64,000 bases of DNA from Helopsaltes ochotensis (taxonomy: Eukaryota > Chordata > Aves > Passeriformes > Locustellidae): the NCBI GenBank assembly GCA_013400155.1, contig VXBM01000136.1, forward strand, positions 62,001-126,000. The letters are read 5' to 3'. The position numbers and the translations under genes were made by a program. A model generated the notes under the pieces. That model searched no databases. It had not been told where the DNA came from and saw only the letters and a list, made by a program, of their open reading frames with translations. Below, piece after piece: positions 37,582-49,500 of the stretch. The first letter of the stretch is position 1; the number at the start of each line of letters is the position of its first letter.

Positions 37582-40500
37582 AAAAAAAAAGGAAAAAAAA
37601 GAGAGGAACACTTTGTTGACAGCCTTTGAAAATTATGGTTTTTATTTAGTTAAAACATTTTGTTCCAACTTTTTTTCTACCCTCTCTCCTCTATGGAAGA
37701 TTTCCAAAATTTGAAATGAAAATTCTATTTTAGATGCTTCTGAAGCATTGCCTTTATGGATAATGTGGGGTATATATAGTGTAATGCAAGAACAAATCTG
37801 GAATAAGAAGTTGCCACAAGGCAAAAAGTGGAAAAGTTTTGTTCCAGAGTTGTTAATATCTCTGCAACCTTTATGGTTGTGAAACGTTTCTATTTTTTTT
37901 AACCAAAATCTCAGCTAAATCTATGTGAGTTCTGAAACACTGAAATTTAATTGAAACTATGATTTATGTTGGAAAATTTTAACAGTAACTCTAGTATTAT
38001 ACTCAGGAATTCAAAGATGGTGGAAGTAAAGATAAAAATCAAATATTAATGATAAACTGTAACTTGCAGCTTCCTCACACCTTTGACCAATCACAATTTC
38101 CTCATCACTCTGTGATGCATAATACTGAGGATAAAGCTAACTGCTGCATGTAAAACGTAGTGACATTTTTTATAGACAAGCATCTCAATGTATGAGCTGT
38201 AATAACAGGCGCTTACCAGACACGGAGCCATCCTCACAGTGCGTATGGGAATGTTATAATGTTTATTACCTGGGAAAACAGAAACTGAGCTTGCAGTGTC
38301 CTCTAAACTGTCTGTTGAAATTATTCTGTGCCATTTGGAGTAGCTTCATTAAAGCAGTCACCCCAGCTATTTCCCTCTGCTGTCCACAGAGGGAGAGCAG
38401 CCTCTTAGCTCAGAGCAGATCGATGCTTTTGCCAAGGCTGGAGTGAGGTGAAAGCTGATTGATTTTTACATGACTTAATACTTCAACATTCATCTCTTCA
38501 TTGCTTCTCATACCTCTCCTGTTCTCGTTGCTTCTTGTTTCACATCCTTCTCTTCTCTTTTTAATCATATTCATTTTTGTCTCTTAATCTGCACCTAAAG
38601 TTTTTCTGACTTTGATTTACACAAGCTAAAGGTCACTGCTTCCATCACAGCTTCTTTGCCTGCCTCTGTACCTCTTTTCCATGACATTTTTTGAACTGCT
38701 ACTCACTACTTGAGAGCTACTGCATCTCTAGCATTGACAGATGTATGAGCTTGAAATTTGTGTGAAACACAAGGTACTAATGTAATATGATAAACAATAA
38801 AGCCATAACCACAGCCTCCTCATGTTTTCTTTTCCCTCTGTAACATAAAGCACAATAAAACCAAAAGACAATGTAAATATAACAAGCTTAACAAAAAACT
38901 TTTATGTCAGAAGGAGACTGTCCCAGCTTTTCATGTAACTGCATGATTATTTAGTTTCTCTGTTATTAATGCTGTCTTTGCCTACCACATCTTCTAAGTC
39001 ACAGCTTTGGCCTGCACAAATCACAGTTGTTGCTCTTGTGGAATTCTTGCTCTAATTATTTCATTTTTCCTTCTTGACTCTTCCCATCTAACTAAGCTCA
39101 TGTTTGTGACATCTAAATTCCTATGTATTAATTTGAAGTGTTCCTGTATATAGGAATTTGCACATGTTGAAGAATACCAGAATCATGAAGAATCAATCCA
39201 TTCTTGAAATTCCATAAAACTCGTTTTCCCTATAGGAAAGTATAAATATTGTTTGTAACTGAAGGATCACCATCTAAGAAGCTCAGAACAAACTTTTTTA
39301 GTGTCCCTGAAAACTTTTAGGGCTGTGACTGACTACCCCATAGCCCTGACAGGTACCTGTGCTGCAGAAACTCAAGCTGCTTACTCCTGCAGGGAGTGGA
39401 TTGCAGCAGGATTCTGGCATACAAGCAGTTCTAGTCCTTTGCAGCAAAGACAAGCTCTGTGCAGACACAAATATTGCCAGTTCTGCAGAGCTAAGCCCAG
39501 AATCTGCCAGCAGAGATTCTTAGATGGTGGAGCTTCAGATGCAGGCATAGGGACACATCCAAAGCAGTACCTTCTTCAGTAACTCTCACATCCTCATGCC
39601 AGCTCTGATAGCCAAAGGGGCAGCTGAAACCTAGGTAACACTAAATGATTGTAAAACTCTCTTCTTGGGTATGTTTTCTTCCAAATTTAGGGATCATCAG
39701 TGTTACCACACTTGCCCATGGTTTATAAATTTGCATGATTTAAACTGTTGCAAATCATCAACCTTCAAATTCCCTTTATCTTTTGTTTCTATGGCATCTC
39801 CTTCCTACCTACTTCATACCCCACTGCAATTACACTCCTTTTCCACTCTTATTAACCGTCCATAACTATAACTTGGTCTGCAAATTACACTTCTTCAACC
39901 CAGTCTTACCAAAGTTTGAGGTGATCCCTTCCTGCATAACTTATTTCTAATTCTTTTATCTTCCTTTCCTGTGTTTTCCCCTGACACATCCTACTAAATG
40001 AAGCCCCCCCTCCAGGTATGTGATTTAACTTCTAAACTCCCTGGTGTCTGTCTGCTGGGATGGTGTGTGTGGGAAGTAAATACAAGGTGACAGGGAACAA
40101 CAACCTATCAGTTAAGGATGGATTATAACTTGCATGCCTTTGGGGTGGTTCTATTTTAGTTTAGTATTTTTTCTAAAGTGTCATCAGCAGTAAGGAGGAG
40201 GAAACTTGTTGCATGAAAACATCACTAGAAACTGGGGCAACATACATACACTACTGTGAAAGGGTAGCTCAGCAAAAAGTCTCCTTGTGGAATACATTAA
40301 ATTCTGCCCATGTGATATGAGAATGAATGTTTCTTCCTACAGGGGAGGATTTATTTCAAATCTAAGGGCAGAATTTGACCCCTTGACTGTACATGGGGAA
40401 TATAAACACTGTGAGAGTTTGTAGGGTTTTTATGCCTGCTTTGCAAAATATTTAGTGGGGTGTGTGTGTGTGTGTGTGTATGACTGAAAAGCAAAATCTG

Positions 40501-43500
40501 CCCTGCAAATTCACATTGCTGATCTATTCCTGCTTTGCCAAAACCCAGAAGAATGACATGTAGACCTGCACAGATTTCTAATGAACCTTTTCTTCCTATG
40601 AAGCAATCCGCTTGTAATTTTACATTGCAAATGGATTTGAAAAGAAGCAGTACATTTATACAGACATTAATGTTGTCTTCAAGGAAGAAAATGGCCTGAG
40701 CCATAGATATAAAAGGGAACTGAGCTTCTTTGGAAGTTAGCTGAACGTTGATGATGAGTTATGGCAGGTATTTCAGCAGGTTTCTGAACCACACTGTATT
40801 TATTTCAAATGGCTGAAATACTGCTGTAGTAAAGGATGGGTCCAGTAGTGCTTTGAGAGTGCTGGCTATGTTCATGTGCATTATTTCCAATCAAGGTAAA
40901 CTTCGGTACACTGTGCTGTCAGGTTGTGCTTTATGCCATATGATGATTAGAAGTGTTTTTTAAGCACTGCACTATTATCATAAATCTGCCTCTTTTACCT
41001 TTCCTCTTCTGTGACTTCTCTTTATGCTATTTCAAATGTAAATATTTTACCTGTTTACTTCTTAACTTCATTCTTGGCTCCCCTCTTCCTCTCTGCCCCT
41101 CCTCCCCATTGGCTCAGAAGCTCTTTTGGTGGAAATAACAAGTTTCTTGTTCTCATTCTCTTGTTTTCCATCGCAACTTGTTCCATGACACTTCACACCT
41201 GAAGTTCATGAGCCAGGTATGTGACACGACTTCTGGTTTACTCCACCTAGGTGCAACACAGAAGTGTGTATGTGTGTGAGAGAGCGAGAGAACAGGAGTC
41301 CTGGGCTGGTAGAAGAGAAGAGAACAAGAGAAACAAACATTAACCACAGTTATCATTTGCAGCTCTCTTCTCCTTTAACCTCCATGCTTACTGCTACTTT
41401 AACATTACAGCATTTTTAAGTCCTGACAGTCTCTCCAGTTTCCTCCCTGCCTTAGTTCACTAATTCCTTTATTTTTCCCCCCCTCATGCGTTCCCTGGTC
41501 TCTTTCTCAGGATTCCAAGAACTTTAAATAACTGTTCTGTTGTTTTGTTCTTTTTCTATTTCCTGTCTTTCCATCACTGCTTGCACCATGACAACAGCAG
41601 AGGAAGCTCATGAGGAAGGTATGTGATGTACCTACAGACCCTCATACTTTTTCTCTTTCAGTGCTGGGGAAACAGTGTCAAAAACACTGACATTGCTCAA
41701 GAGAAAAGAGGGTATGGGAGGGAAACAATCTCTCTAGATGGATTTCAATGAACATGGAGAAAGGGCTGTTTGTTAGCCAAATCAAATCACCAAAAAGATG
41801 CTTTTCTTCTTGTTCCCTCTCCAGAGAATCCAAGGTTCGCAGCATAACAGGGAGGGAGTGGGGATAGGTGCTCTTAGAACAGTGCTGGCTGTGGATTGAC
41901 TACTGTGCTTCTTCTCTTTTCTTTTGTCCTTCAAGCTACAGCCAATGAAGAAGGCGAATATAATGATGGTAGCTCAGTGTTGTCTTAGGACAACAAAGTC
42001 ATCTTTCTAACATCTCACTGTCTTTTATGTGCCTGTTTTTGTTCCTCACTTTATTTTAAATTCAGGAACTGGGCCAAAACATCTCTGCTGCAAAGAATGG
42101 CTCACTGTGCATATCCAGTCACCCTTGGGGAGTCATTAGTGTATTGAGAAGCCTTTACATCCTCATTAGGATAGTAGATGGTGAAAATCAAGCTCTAGAA
42201 GCTTGCTCTGGGCTTGTCTTTTAGCCAGAATCTATTGTGTCCTAGCTCTCATCAGCAGAATGTCTCTATCCCCAAAAAAATCAGGAAAGAATCTGTTAAA
42301 TCATAGTGGCATATTTGAAAATGAAGCTGAGCCCTCCAGAGACGTGCATCCCTCACACAGCCTTAGGTGGCCATGGGCTCCAGGCCTGAATCTACAGAAA
42401 TGTAAACTTCTGCTCAAGCCATGCACTCACAATTGTGCTAAACATTTAACATCTATTCAGATGGGTGGAGCTAAATATAGCCTGGTTGTATACTTGGCTG
42501 AGTGGGTGCTGGAGCGCACAGGCAGGGACAAGAATCATGTGAAAGGACCAAACCTAAATATGTGCAGGGTCAGTGCTGCTCTTCTAGAAGATAATCTGGC
42601 CCCTCCCTGACCAGTTTAAACATATATAAACTTCTTATGGAGTTCTAGAGGCTGTTGAAGTAACTGGGTTCTTACTGACTGCCCCAGCCCTTAGAACACC
42701 CAGGCAGCTGCTTCCAAAGACAAAGCCCAATGTCACTTGAAAACACCCTGCATTTTCTGTGTTTCCTTGTTTTGTTTCATTTTGCTTTTGTAAATTTTTT
42801 TTTGTTGTTGTTCTTTTGTTTTAATTTTCTTGCTCGCTTTTCAGGCTTCTTTTTTAATTTAGGGAAATACCCTGAGGACCTTCCTGAGCCCCTCTCTGTC
42901 TTTCTTTTTCTCATTCTTTTCTTTTATTTTTAATAGCATATTGATTTCCTTTTTTTCCCAAGGACACAGTGTGAGTTAGATATGTTGCTTCTGAGAAGAG
43001 GGATTAAGGGAGAGTGTTTAGGGATTTCTGAGTGAAATAAAGGCAGTTCAGATGGATTCCCAGAGAAGGAGAGCACCGTGTGAATATCTCACAAATGGGG
43101 CAGGAGTGAGCAGGGTGGTGTATTTTGGTGGTGTATCCTTTCCTTGAACTAAGCCTTTCGGAAACCAGAAACTCAGTGACTCTCTAATCACCAGGGCAGT
43201 GAACTTGGATTTGCAGTGTCTCTTGCTTTCTTTTGGCAGGGTTGTATGTGGGGATTTTATCTCAGCCCCATAGTCAAAATGACCGGAATGTCAGTCAAAA
43301 TCCGCCATAGGAGCAGGAATTTGCTATGACAATTCCTGCTTGTCAACAAATTTTGGCCCAGTTCCTTGACTCAGTGTCTTGAAAGAAGGGGCATTTTGAA
43401 AGAAATCCCATCCCTGTACTGCTTTTGGTTCATACAGTATGGACAAAGGCTGGGTCATGCACTGCAGAGGATAGATTTTTTTACTGTTTAATTTTAAATA

Positions 43501-46500
43501 AAATTCCCCTTTTTCTGGTTTTCTGGAGGCACCTTTAAGAATTCTAACTACAATTTCTTATTTCAAGAACAACTAACCTTATTTTCTCATTTTTACAATT
43601 GTTTGTTGGAGTGCTGATTTGGTGGCAGCTGAAACCAAATTCACACAGTTATTGACAGACAGGTGTCAATCCTGGCAACCAAGGTCAACAAACAAAACCA
43701 GTCATTCCCTGTCTACTCTTTTTTTTCCTCCTCCTCTCTTTGAAGTGTTACTAACTGGCAGCTTTAAGCCAAACAGGAATGTCTATGCAAATTATCTGGG
43801 TATGTCATGAAAGAAGAGAATCCTGTGTAAATAACATACCTGATTGACTGGTTAATTATGATTACTTTTCTTCTCTCCAGGTAAAAGGCAATTTAGCTGA
43901 CATGTTAAGAAGCTCAGTGGCTATTTGAAAAGCAAAACAAATAAAAAAATAAGTGGAGGAATACAAAAGCACGCTGTTGGCTAGTGGTGTTTTTCTTCAG
44001 GAGTGATTTGGGACTTCCTTTATAGTGGAGCAGTCTAAAACACATTTGTAATTACATGCTGTTTATTTTCTTAGCATTGCTCTGGCATCTGGAGGCCTCA
44101 ACTGAGATATATTTTGGCAGGCAATGTTCTTGCAGTAAAGGAGGAAAGTCTACCCCCTAAAATGTCATTAATGAAATTTGTATGGGAAAGAGTGAAAAAA
44201 GGAAATGTTGGCTTCTGACTTCTTTTACACACATCTCACATATTTTCTCTTGATTATCTCAATAACCCATTTCCACCCATTCTCTCAATTTTTTCTTATC
44301 CAACACCCTTACATCTGATTGCCTCAGTAATTTTTTTCAATATAAGTTTTTTGCTATTTTCCCCTCTTACAATATTTCATTTTCTTTTTCCTATTTTTTC
44401 TATTTGCTATTCCAAATTTCCACCATCAGTCCCCAAACTGCTGGATGCAAATAAGCATTTGAAAAAATATAATATCTTTCTGTAATATGATATTGATAAC
44501 ACGGTTCATGCACCCACTACTGAAGTGGTTATTTTTACTTTTACTTTACAATTTTTTTATCAGATTCTGTAGGCTCTGAGCTTTTTTTTACCTCAATTTC
44601 TCCGCTGAGCCAACACAGGGAGAGTCTTGTACCACAGAATCCATCAGAATCCCTGAAAGTTCAAATGTGGTGTGTGGTTATGAAAGTCAACCTGGGCCTC
44701 TGAGAGAATGGGCCAGAATAAACACATAGGTTTAATTTATTTCTGTTTGTGAGAGTAACAGCACTGAACTTGCTGGCATTACACTGGAGTTAACTAAAGT
44801 TTAAAAAGAATAGCATGGAGGGGAGTTGACCACAGGCACAAATGTTAAGCAAGTAACTCATAAGACCAGCACATGTCTGAGGGCCAGGGAAAGGTCACTT
44901 GTTGCAAGGAACGATTCTCAGTGCCAGAAGCTGGCAATCTCTGGGATGGTTTAGCTTGCCTATCAGGGCATTAGGCCACTCCTGGAGATGAAAAGATTAT
45001 TCCCATTAATGCCCATGGGAATTTTGCATGTACCTTAGGAGGAGAGGATGCTTGCTAAGAGAGGATGGTCTTGACAAGCTGGGTTTGAGGAACACCACAC
45101 AGTCCAGAAGAATAAGCATCTTCCCCATGGCACCAAGGTATCCCAGGGACACGTGCCCTAAGATGTCTTGGAAGCTAAGGAACCTAGAGAAAATGTGTAC
45201 ATAAAGGTTTTCCCCTCCTGGCCTCCATGTGAGGCATTTGAACAAAACTGGCGAAGCCTGGTTATCACTGAGATATGATATTGTGAATTTGAGTTAAGTT
45301 TAACAAAAAAGTGCTGATTGAAAAAGGCATAATTTTCTTCTATCCTCCAGTCCAGCTGGCCTCCTTAGAGCTTTGGTCAGGATGGTTTGAGAAAAAATAA
45401 CTTTGCATTTATGCAAAACCACTGCTTTCCAGATGCTACCTTTGGGACTTTTATATAGTCTCTTGATTATTTTCTGCCAAATTCTGTTCTGAGGGTAATA
45501 ACAGATTTGCTCCTAGCAAAAGGGGTGTGTGAGTGTGTGCATTTCTTTTGGATGTGCTTGAGATTTAACTAGTTTCTCTGTATGTTTCCCCTAAGATTAA
45601 AATTCCCTTCCCTCCTTTTACTTTAGCAGCTGGCAAGATCTCTGTTGTTTTAACTTTCTTCCTCTTTTTCCCTTCCTGTTTTGCTACATCCTTCCAATCA
45701 CAGAGGAGAAGCCCAGAATAAAGTAAGTATGACGGGCATGGTTTCAAAACCCTGGGATCATTTTCCCGATCTAGCAGAAGCCCTTAGATTTTCTAGTAGG
45801 CAAATAGCCTCCAGAAGCCTACATCCAGCTCTCCCTCACGCAACATCCATCTGTTTGTTCCTGCATGCCCTTCCAGGATGTCTGCTTCCTTCAGAGGATG
45901 CCTTAGCAGCAGTTACTGCCCTGGGCCTTAAGACTGGTTCCTGGTAGAGTCAGAGAACTCATGGAGTGTCTGAGATGCAGAGGTCTCACAATACCCCAAA
46001 ATACAGACAGCTCAACAGTAAATGCTCTGTGAGAGGCCATGGCTGGGAAACTGCCCTTTCCACCCAGGATCATTGACAGTGGGAAGGGTGGCAAATGTTG
46101 GGCTGGGCTGAGTTGAGCTTTGCTAAGTTTTCCTATGGACCTGCTGGCTCTGGGCCCCAGCACCTTCCCTTCCCACTCTGCCAGCTGCCCAGGATGGAGC
46201 ATACAGCCCTGCACAGGCAGACTCACAGACCAACATCTTTCCATGTGGTAGGGAATGACCATATGCATTGGGAATGAAGAGGGGTTTTAGGGGTAACTCC
46301 CTGCCCGGCACAACCTTCCAGGAAGGATAGTGGTCCTCAGGACTTTTCTGGAGTAGCTTTCCACTGATGTGCTCTTTCACCCCTCCCTATCTCCACCAAC
46401 ATTCCTCCTTCTCAGCGTGGTTCCTGAGGGCAGGGCAGGATGGGCTGTTTAAAAAGCTGCATATTCTTTAAGATGAAAATCCTTTATTTTTTTTTTGTTT

Positions 46501-49500
46501 TGTTTTGTTTTTGACTCTCTGCAGACTAACTGCTCCTAAAATACCAGAGGGTGAGAAAGTAGATTTTGATGTAAGTATTCCTGAGACTGGCAGTGTTTCT
46601 CCTTTGTTCTTGATAATAGACATGAGTGAAAACCCACATAACTCCTCCTGTATTGGATATTGCTGAGGGTAAAGGCAAAGAGAAAAAATTTGCCACTTGA
46701 TTTCAGCAAAAGGCTACTCTCTGCTCCCTGAAACTGCCTGAATGTATTCACTGATAACGTGACTAAGCTAAAGCCATATATTCCACTTTTTTGTTTATCT
46801 CCTTGAAGCTTTGAAGCCATTATAAGGAGGAGAACATAAGTGTTTTAGGGATCTCAAATCCTGTGTTCCATTGTTGCAAATGGCTTGAAAGTTGCAGGCT
46901 CTCATCTGTTGCTGAGAAACACGAGCTCAAATTACAATAACAAGTACAGACCTAGAAAAATTAAGAAATTCTGGTTGAAAACCTCCACAGTAATATTTGC
47001 TTTGCCCAAAATGAAGGAATATTTTCTAGGTAAGATTTGTATTACAAAGCCATGAGGAAGCAGCTGAGTATATGCAAAGATAGGTGTGTAAGCAAAACCA
47101 GGGATAAAATATGGTGTAGGGAAACAGGAGATTTGGATTCTTTACACTTCTGGGCTCCTGACTGTTGCATGAATGAGTGTCTCATTTCATCAACAGCCAT
47201 TTAAGTTAAACCATAGATTTCCATGGAAATCTACCGACACTTTCTACTTTTGTTTCTCTGTGTATGCAGTGCTGGGAATGTTCAGGGCATAATACTAGAG
47301 CAATATGGACTTAATGCATTTTCCTGCTTTTCTAGGACATCCAAAAGAAAAGGCAGAACAAAGACCTGATTGAACTGCAGGCCTTGATTGACAGCCACTT
47401 TGAAGCCAGAAGAAAGGAAGAGGAAGAGCTGGTTGCCCTCAAGGAGAGGATTGTGAGTCCTTGTACTGCTGTTTTCCTGTACTAGATTGAGAGATGATCA
47501 GTAGATGAGAAGCTGAAACCACTGTCAGACTGTGACAGAAAGCTGTGCTGTCACGTACAGAAGTGACTGCTCAAGTCATCATCAAATGGCTTCTCCCACC
47601 ATCTATCCCTTCTCTTAGCCCCTTGTTTTATATCTGAGAATTGTACAAGAGACCCTTCTGCATGTTCTAGAAAGAGAGAAGGTGGCTCAGACTCAATGAA
47701 GCAAAGCTCTTGGTAGTGGGGTGTAACAGTGGAGGCAGGTAAAGCCATGATGATGATCCAATGCCTCTGCCACTGCTCCCTGCAGGAGAAGCGCAGAGCT
47801 GAAAGAGCAGAGCAGCAGAGAATCCGGGCCGAGAAGGAGAAGGAGCGTCAGGCAAGGCTTGCGGTAAGTGCCTCTGCTTCCCTCTCCTTGCCTCTGCATC
47901 AAACTGGAGAGATGTCTAGAGACAAACAAACTTCTGCCCGCCTCAGTCCAGAGATGAAATGACCACTCTCTTAAAGCAAGGGCAGAAAAGAGGAGCTGCT
48001 AATTCTCATCAATGCACTTCTCTGTTCCCATTCCTTGCACTAACACTGGCTGCTGGGAAAGCTGGGAGTCTCTCCTAGAGTAACTTGTTTTGTGTGTTCT
48101 ACTCCACAGGAGGAAAAGGCACGGAGAGAGGAAGAAGATGCCAAGAGAAAGGCTGAAGATGATCTGAAGAAGAAGAAGGCTCTGTCCTCCATGGGTGCAA
48201 CATACAGCAGTTATCTGGCTAAGGTAAAAATCATGTCTTGGTGAAAGAAATATGAAAACATTAAACCATTAAGTTGACTGAGAATAGTCTTTATTAGAAG
48301 TTGAGAAAATGGCCCAATGTTGAAATTGTTTCATTCAGGCTTAACTTCTACAGTCTGACATTAATTGATATTCTGAAAATAGGCTGACCAGAAGAGAGGA
48401 AAGAAGCAAACAGCTAGAGAGACGAAGAAGAAGGTCCTGGCAGAGAGACGCAAGCCTCTCAACATTGACCACCTTAATGAAGACAAGCTGAGGTAACATG
48501 TTTATCCTAATGTATGGAATGCAATCCGCTGATATTTGGTCTTGCTGTCCTGGAGTCTCCTCTGGTGATAAAATGAGGTAGAGGAGGGGGCTTTCCTTGA
48601 AATTTATCGTGGGACACACTTAAGTTGAACCCTTGCCTAACTTGGAGAACGAAGGAGAAATGGGAATGTAGGGAAGTGTTGAAATGGTTTGGTAGCCCTC
48701 TAGCTGTGCTCGTGGCATAACTGTGTTAGCCTCTCCTGCTAATTAGGATTAGTTGCTTACAGGACTAGCTCTGGGATTAGCTGAACAAGCCTACAGACTG
48801 GTATCTGGCGTATCTATTCTCAGGGGTGAGTTAATGCTCATGTTGAGGTATGAAAAGGATCTCCATGAAGGCCAGAGGTTTGGAAGCTAAGTGCTCCGGT
48901 GCACAGCAGTCATCAGATGATAGTATGGGCTGCACATGTTGGAGTTTACACATGATTGAAAGATGAAGTTGGCTCACCTCAGCCCTGACACAGATGAGAT
49001 TGCACAATGGCAACTGCTCTGCTTATCTGGCTGACCTTCAGAGTCTTCCGTCCTTCTTGTCTAATTCCACTGCAGTCTTATCTTTCATTAAGAGCTGGGG
49101 GGAAAATTAGAGGAATTATGTTAATGTATGACACATTCAAGACTGCAAGTCTAAAAGATTTGAAGGTGAGAAAAATGTGACCTTGAAAATGATGAGTAGC
49201 TTTAAGAGAACAGAGGGTTTACAGAAAGAAGTATGAATGGCATGAAATAAAATTCATTATTAGTGATGTGAAAAAAAAGGAAAATGTCTGACATCATGTG
49301 TTTCTTCTGTCTTTCCCCATAAACACACAGGGACAAAGCTAAGGAGCTGTGGGACTGGTTATATCAGCTGGAGACTGAAAAGTATGACTTTACAGAGCAG
49401 ATCAAGAGGAAAAAATATGAGGTGAGTTGAGAGGCATTTTGCTAATAGTACTGGGTCCAAAATGTAAAATTTTCTGTGATTCCTCTGGCAAAAGTCATGT

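Noticed and set aside
37376..37714. Poly-lysine open frame
   Set aside because: Translation of the 79-A tract; not coding.
29712..41968. Galliform-type His-rich (AHHEE/HEEAH) metal-binding cluster
   Set aside because: Single AHEE, VHEP and EVHEP modules exist, but no exon encodes adjacent His pairs, so the galliform cluster itself is not present.
42931..42975. Possible exon between TTTTAATAG or CCCAAG and TGTGAGT
   Set aside because: Either choice breaks the one-base-overhang phase used by TNNT3 or gives a non-multiple of three.
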